DNA of 17,330 nucleotides from NCBI GenBank assembly GCA_045635085.1, contig JAZRBM010000021.1, positions 1-17,330 of the forward strand, written 5' to 3'. Source of the DNA: Congzhengia sp045635085 (GTDB lineage Bacteria > Bacillota > Clostridia > UBA1381 > UBA9506). A program made the translations under genes and the position numbers. This document shows, one piece after another, positions 14,251 through 17,330 of the stretch (the first letter of the stretch is position 1; each line of letters opens with the position of its first letter). A model generated the notes under the pieces. The model was not told the origin of the DNA. It saw only the letters and a list, made by a program, of their open reading frames with translations, and ran no database searches.

Positions 14251-14259
14251 AATTGTCAA
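14231..14259 (-). promoter_or_regulatory. Promoter of the long minus-strand array
   Basis: On the minus strand: TTGACA (14254-14259), a 17-base spacer, TAATAT (14231-14236). This is close to the sigma-A consensus and points at the Fic gene about 28 bases downstream. I see no comparable promoter at any other junction between 14203 and 2729. Confidence 0.85.
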
Positions 14260-14342
14260 TGCTTTAAGTAGGTTTTCCCTTTTTTATTATTTGTTTTTAA
14301 GGTAAAGTTATTCTGCAAAACTGTTTCATCCTTTCATATGTT

Positions 14343-14375
14343 TTTTCTAACATTTTTCTAGCACTTTTCTAGCGA
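14343..14375. repeat. Three tandem 11-bp direct repeats
   Basis: TTTTCTAACAT (14343-14353), TTTTCTAGCAC (14354-14364) and TTTTCTAGCGA (14365-14375) follow one another with no gap, one helical turn each, sharing TTTTCTA plus most of the rest. Such phased repeats can bind a protein on one face of DNA, as integrase arm sites or iterons do. No integrase or replication gene is in the window. Confidence 0.7.
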
Positions 14376-14393
14376 AAACCCAAAAAATGCATC

Positions 14394-14488
14394 AAAAAGC
14401 GGCAATACGAAAATCGCAAGAACAGCAAAGGCTTTGAAGGATTTTAACCCCTCAAAGCCCTTATTTTATGCGGTTTTTATCGCTTTTT
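14394..14488. repeat. Long imperfect inverted repeat (terminator-like on the minus strand)
   Basis: Outer arms AAAAAGCG (14394-14401) and CGCTTTTT (14481-14488), middle arms CGCA (14415-14418) and TGCG (14469-14472), and inner arms GGCTTTGA (14430-14437) and TCAAAGCC (14452-14459) are in register, with interruptions. Read on the minus strand it ends in CCGCTTTTTG, so it could stop transcription arriving from the glycoside hydrolase operon. It could also be a mobile-element end. Confidence 0.55.
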
Positions 14489-14613
14489 AAGTTCCTTTAA
14501 CTTCCGCTAATTTACTCTATCTAAAAAGACTGTCTAGGAGCTCGAAATGCGTTTGTCTTCACGGGCACGTGGGGTCGAAACCCTCCTTTTACGCATATTA
14601 CAGGGTTTTGTAT

Positions 14614-14665
14614 AAAGAAACGACCTCCTCAAAGTTTAGATTTTCGGTCTAACTTTCGAAGGTCG
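14614..14665 (-). terminator. Probable terminator of the glycoside hydrolase operon
   Basis: A hairpin with outer arms CGACCT (14621-14626) and AGGTCG (14660-14665) and an imperfect inner stem around TTTAGA/TCTAA, followed on the minus strand by TTTCTTT. It lies about 95 bases past the stop codon at 14759. The rest of 14490-14613 holds no gene that I can see, only a tRNA T-arm-like stretch at 14571-14583. Confidence 0.55.
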
Positions 14666-14758
14666 CTTTATGGGGGAATGTTTCTTGCTGTATGTTATTT
14701 TTTTATTATAACTTAAAAATGTTTATCGATAGTTCATGTCAAAATACCAAAGGCTAAA

Positions 14759-16756
14759 TTAAAATTCCATTGCAAAAATGGCATGTCCATCTATTTTTGG
14801 TACAATAAAATTAATACGTCCATTTTCATAGGAAAAATCAATTGCTTCTCCACCTGGCACGTAGTATGCCTTCTTTGGTGCTCTTTCCCATGCAATCGAA
14901 AATTCATTGTCACAAAGTTTAATACCCTCTTCAATAATACCCACACTGTTTTTTTGTTCAGGGCAATAAGCAAGAGCATGTAAAAGCAATAAATTATCTT
15001 TGGCCGTCAACGACGCACGTGCAAAAGAAGGCAGATTTGTTTTAAGTATTTTCCCAATATTAAGTCGATTTAAACATCCTTCTATAACTTTTTTATGCGC
15101 AGGATAAGAGTGAAGATAGTAATCTTCGAAAATTTTAAAGTTAATGTGAATTACATTATCCTGTTGCAGAATTGCGGCGAATTTTTCGCTTTTTTCAGAA
15201 TAAGGCGTATAAAAATACCCCTGATGTCCGTCCCAATGTTTATCAAAATACGGCGTCCAATAATCTGCAAGGACAGTATTGCCTTCCTTTGAAATAAGTG
15301 CAATCCCCTGCTCATATATTGCTGTAGGCATATCCGGTAAGCCAAAACCTGCCTCTTGGCAGATTTTAAAATATGATTTATTAAATGGCTCTTTACCGCC
15401 GCAATCAAAGTTCCATTCTTTTGCAGCAAACCCTGATAAATCACGCTTTAAACCAGCAGTTCCTGACGAAATCACCTTGCCTCCGTTTTTAAGATAGTCA
15501 GACAGCTTCGCTGCCGTTTCATCACTAAACGTCATACAATCAGGAATAATCAGGAGTTTAAAGTTTGAATAATCCATATCATCCGTAATAACGTCAAACT
15601 GATATTTAAGTTCAGACAACATACGCACAGCACCACGCACGCTGCTAAGACCACGTTCAATATCTCTGCCCTCGGCAGTTTCGCCTTTTGCGGTAAACTT
15701 CCAGTCATTTTTAGAAATCATAACCGCTATTTCAGGGATATACTTTGTGTTATCTGTCCACTTTTCTACTTTTTCGACATCTGTATAAATTTCTTTAATC
15801 GTTTCAAAAACGGCTTTTTCAGGAAGACCACGTGGTGGCAGATGATCTCCTATAGATACTTCCACTCCACTTGCCAAGGCTGAGTATACGTCAAATTCAA
15901 GTCCTGCTTTTTCGCGCAAACCGCCAAAATCGCCCCACGAAGCATGAAAACGACCAGTCATAAAGACAACATTCTCAAATAAGTTTCTTTCATAAGCTAC
16001 CTTGGTAGGAAAACAGTCATATCCCCAACCGCCAGTCGCTAAGCATTCAATTTCGGAATGAGAATCCATATGCGTACGACCTGGAAGACAAGTCTTGTTT
16101 TTAAGTGCACCGTTTATAAAGAAATATTTATCTTTCGGCACTGCAGCACGCAAGCGCTCTGCCATTTTAAGAATTTTTCGTTCGTTAAATTCAACGACTG
16201 CACTTTCGTCTTCAATATCAATTCCCTCTGCTACCATAGCATCAATACACTCACTGCCATAACAAGGTTTAGGGAAGTTAAAGCAGTCAACAAATATACC
16301 GTCAACCTCCGGATAAAGCTTTAAAACCTCGCTTACCTCAGCAAGCAGATGATCACCATAACCTGTATTATAGCACATATGTCTTATGTTATTGCCTGTT
16401 CTGTCGCCCCATATAATCTGACCATCGCGGTCAACTACAGTCCACTCGCGATGCTTATCTGCAAATTCCTGACAAAGGCCGGCGTTAAAATACGCAGTTA
16501 CACCAATATCATGTTTGTGACATTCAGCAAGTAGCTCACCAAAAATATCGCGTCCTTTTAAATACGGATGCATTCTGCCAACCTTGGTTGGATAATAAGA
16601 ATATCCTAGATTGCATCTTGCAAAAAAGTTTATATATTTAACTTTTGCATCAACGAGTGTTTGAACAAATTTTTCAGCACAAAAATCATCACCCAAATCC
16701 GGCAGGGCCGGCATGTTATGAAAATCAAAATGAACCGCTCTTTTTATCTTTCTCAT
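14759..16756 (-). CDS. GHL6-type glycoside hydrolase with beta-galactosidase trimerisation-like domain
   Basis: A protein of 665 aa. The N-terminal third opens with RAVHFDFHNMPALPDLGDDFCAE and continues with a TIM-barrel typical of the 'hypothetical glycosyl hydrolase 6' family: FARCNLGYSYYPTKVGRMHP, YFNAGLCQEFADKHREW, and EVDGIFVDCFNFP, where the Asp is a likely catalytic or binding residue. The middle (about 380-470) looks like the beta-galactosidase trimerisation (flavodoxin-like) domain: LLIIPDCMTFSDETAAKLSDYLKNGGKVISSG. A beta-rich C-terminal domain follows. No signal peptide is present, so it should act inside the cell on imported oligosaccharide. The substrate is unknown. The upstream NagA-like gene, 54 bases away, hints at amino-sugar-containing glycans. 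Its ribosome site is weak. Confidence 0.82.
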   Translation of the reverse strand: MRKIKRAVHFDFHNMPALPDLGDDFCAEKFVQTLVDAKVKYINFFARCNLGYSYYPTKVGRMHPYLKGRDIFGELLAECHKHDIGVTAYFNAGLCQEFADKHREWTVVDRDGQIIWGDRTGNNIRHMCYNTGYGDHLLAEVSEVLKLYPEVDGIFVDCFNFPKPCYGSECIDAMVAEGIDIEDESAVVEFNERKILKMAERLRAAVPKDKYFFINGALKNKTCLPGRTHMDSHSEIECLATGGWGYDCFPTKVAYERNLFENVVFMTGRFHASWGDFGGLREKAGLEFDVYSALASGVEVSIGDHLPPRGLPEKAVFETIKEIYTDVEKVEKWTDNTKYIPEIAVMISKNDWKFTAKGETAEGRDIERGLSSVRGAVRMLSELKYQFDVITDDMDYSNFKLLIIPDCMTFSDETAAKLSDYLKNGGKVISSGTAGLKRDLSGFAAKEWNFDCGGKEPFNKSYFKICQEAGFGLPDMPTAIYEQGIALISKEGNTVLADYWTPYFDKHWDGHQGYFYTPYSEKSEKFAAILQQDNVIHINFKIFEDYYLHSYPAHKKVIEGCLNRLNIGKILKTNLPSFARASLTAKDNLLLLHALAYCPEQKNSVGIIEEGIKLCDNEFSIAWERAPKKAYYVPGGEAIDFSYENGRINFIVPKIDGHAIFAMEF

Positions 16757-16810
16757 ATTTAATCACTCATCCCATAATAACAAATATTTTTTATGCTAAG
16801 ACGTATCTGT

Positions 16811-17330
16811 TTATTCATCAAAGTTGCATAGTTTGCCTTCCTGCATAACCTTTTGCACATTGAATTTATCATCGACAAAGATAAGATCTGCCTTTTTACC
16901 AACCTCAATAGAGCCAAGCTCACGGTCTAAACCAATAACCTTAGCAGGGTTTAACGATCCCATTACAAAGGCCTGTGCTATACCGCAATTTGTACTCTGC
17001 ATAACATTCTGACACGCCTTGTCCATAGTAAGCTTGCTACCACTGATGCTGCCTCTGTCATCAAAGTTTATATCAGTAATATGAGCATACTCAGGTGGCG
17101 TCGGATTTTGATACACTGTACTATCAGTAATCAAAACTGTTCTGTGAACTCCCTTGCAACGAATCAACATTTGCTGCATTTCCGGTTCTACATGAACGCC
17201 GCAGGAATCACTGATAAGTTCTGCATACATATCCGGTTCTGCCAGACAATATTCTTCCGGTCCCGTTTTTCTTATACCAACTTTTTCTTTTACTCTGCCC
17301 GTAGCATCAGAAAAATGGGTTAAAACAATT
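16811..17330 (-). CDS. nagA: NagA-like N-acetylglucosamine-6-phosphate deacetylase, C-terminal part (runs off right edge)
   Basis: This is the C-terminal ~172 residues of an amidohydrolase; the reading frame is open to the right end of the window, so the true start is outside and the ATG at 17230 is internal. Seen: THFSDATGRV near the edge, corresponding to the metal-binding His region of NagA; MYAELISDSCGVHVEPEM (NagA: YAELIxDGxHV); LITDSTVY with the catalytic Asp; SGSKLTMDKACQNVM; and SLNPAKVIGLDRELGSIEVGKKADLIFVDD, the closing strand. NagA removes the acetyl group from GlcNAc-6-phosphate. The residues after THF differ from the common HLFNAM, so a related sugar-phosphate deacetylase is possible. 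It is likely cotranscribed with the glycoside hydrolase. Confidence 0.82.
   Translation of the reverse strand, partial: IVLTHFSDATGRVKEKVGIRKTGPEEYCLAEPDMYAELISDSCGVHVEPEMQQMLIRCKGVHRTVLITDSTVYQNPTPPEYAHITDINFDDRGSISGSKLTMDKACQNVMQSTNCGIAQAFVMGSLNPAKVIGLDRELGSIEVGKKADLIFVDDKFNVQKVMQEGKLCNFDE

Noticed and set aside
1974..14600. The whole minus-strand block as an island integrated at tRNA-Thr
   Set aside because: The block does start just past the tRNA 3' end, but I could not find a second copy of the tRNA 3' end (TTCAAATCCCATTTCCAGC) near 14.3-14.7 kb, and no integrase gene is present. The T-arm-like stretch at 14571-14583 is too different to be an attachment-site copy.
14541..14600. A tRNA or tmRNA gene
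   Set aside because: Only a weak T-arm-like hairpin is present; no acceptor, D or anticodon arms can be paired around it.
1..17330. CRISPR array, insertion sequence or prophage genes
   Set aside because: No regularly spaced repeats with spacers, no transposase, and no phage structural or integrase genes were seen on either strand.

Overview
The window looks like the chromosome of a low-to-moderate GC Clostridia member (Firmicutes, probably a gut or anaerobic Oscillospiraceae/Lachnospiraceae-type organism). The basis is the split two-subunit transketolase, strong AGGAGG-type ribosome sites, a tRNA-Thr(CGU) with encoded CCA, AT-rich spacers, and clostridial-type families (TIGR04076, DUF5714, CoA-disulfide reductase/rhodanese fusion, CHPPK PAS). 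Species is not determinable by eye.

Layout. (1) Positions 87-1885, plus strand: transketolase N- and C-terminal subunits in a two-gene operon closed by an intrinsic terminator. (2) 1933-2080: a tRNA-Thr(CGT) gene with its own near-consensus promoter and a terminator. (3) 14203 down to 2729, minus strand: one unbroken array of 17 genes with junctions of 40 nt or less and many overlaps. In transcription order these are Fic protein, CoA-disulfide reductase-rhodanese, CHPPK PAS protein, nucleotidyltransferase B, small MGMT-type protein, EamA transporter, sirtuin, rhodanese lipoprotein, DUF5714 protein, ArsC, TIGR04076 protein, membrane zinc-ribbon protein, macrolide-type glycosyltransferase, cyclase-family hydrolase, nucleotidyltransferase A, GNAT, GrpB. 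A further GNAT follows after a 193-nt gap. The only clear promoter I see for the block is TTGACA-N17-TAATAT at 14231-14259, overlapped by a CCCTTAA/TTAAGGG inverted repeat. (4) 14260-14758: a gene-free, repeat-rich boundary with three 11-bp direct repeats, a long imperfect inverted repeat, and a terminator-like hairpin. (5) 14759 to the right edge, minus strand: a GHL6-type glycoside hydrolase preceded by the C-terminal part of a NagA-like deacetylase.

How the genes may work together (inference). The proximal half of the array is rich in thiol/persulfide and stress chemistry (two rhodanese domains, CoA-disulfide reductase, ArsC, a Cys-rich DUF5714 protein, sirtuin, alkyl-DNA repair). The distal half resembles small-molecule modification or drug tolerance (UDP-glycosyltransferase, cyclase, two nucleotidyltransferases, two GNATs, GrpB).

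The distal genes are separated by copies of a ~42-bp repeat, as if assembled from cassettes. The rhodanese lipoprotein looks like an in-frame fusion carrying an OadB/GcdB-type signature, with a strong internal ribosome site before the rhodanese domain. These are the best candidates for undescribed biology in this window.
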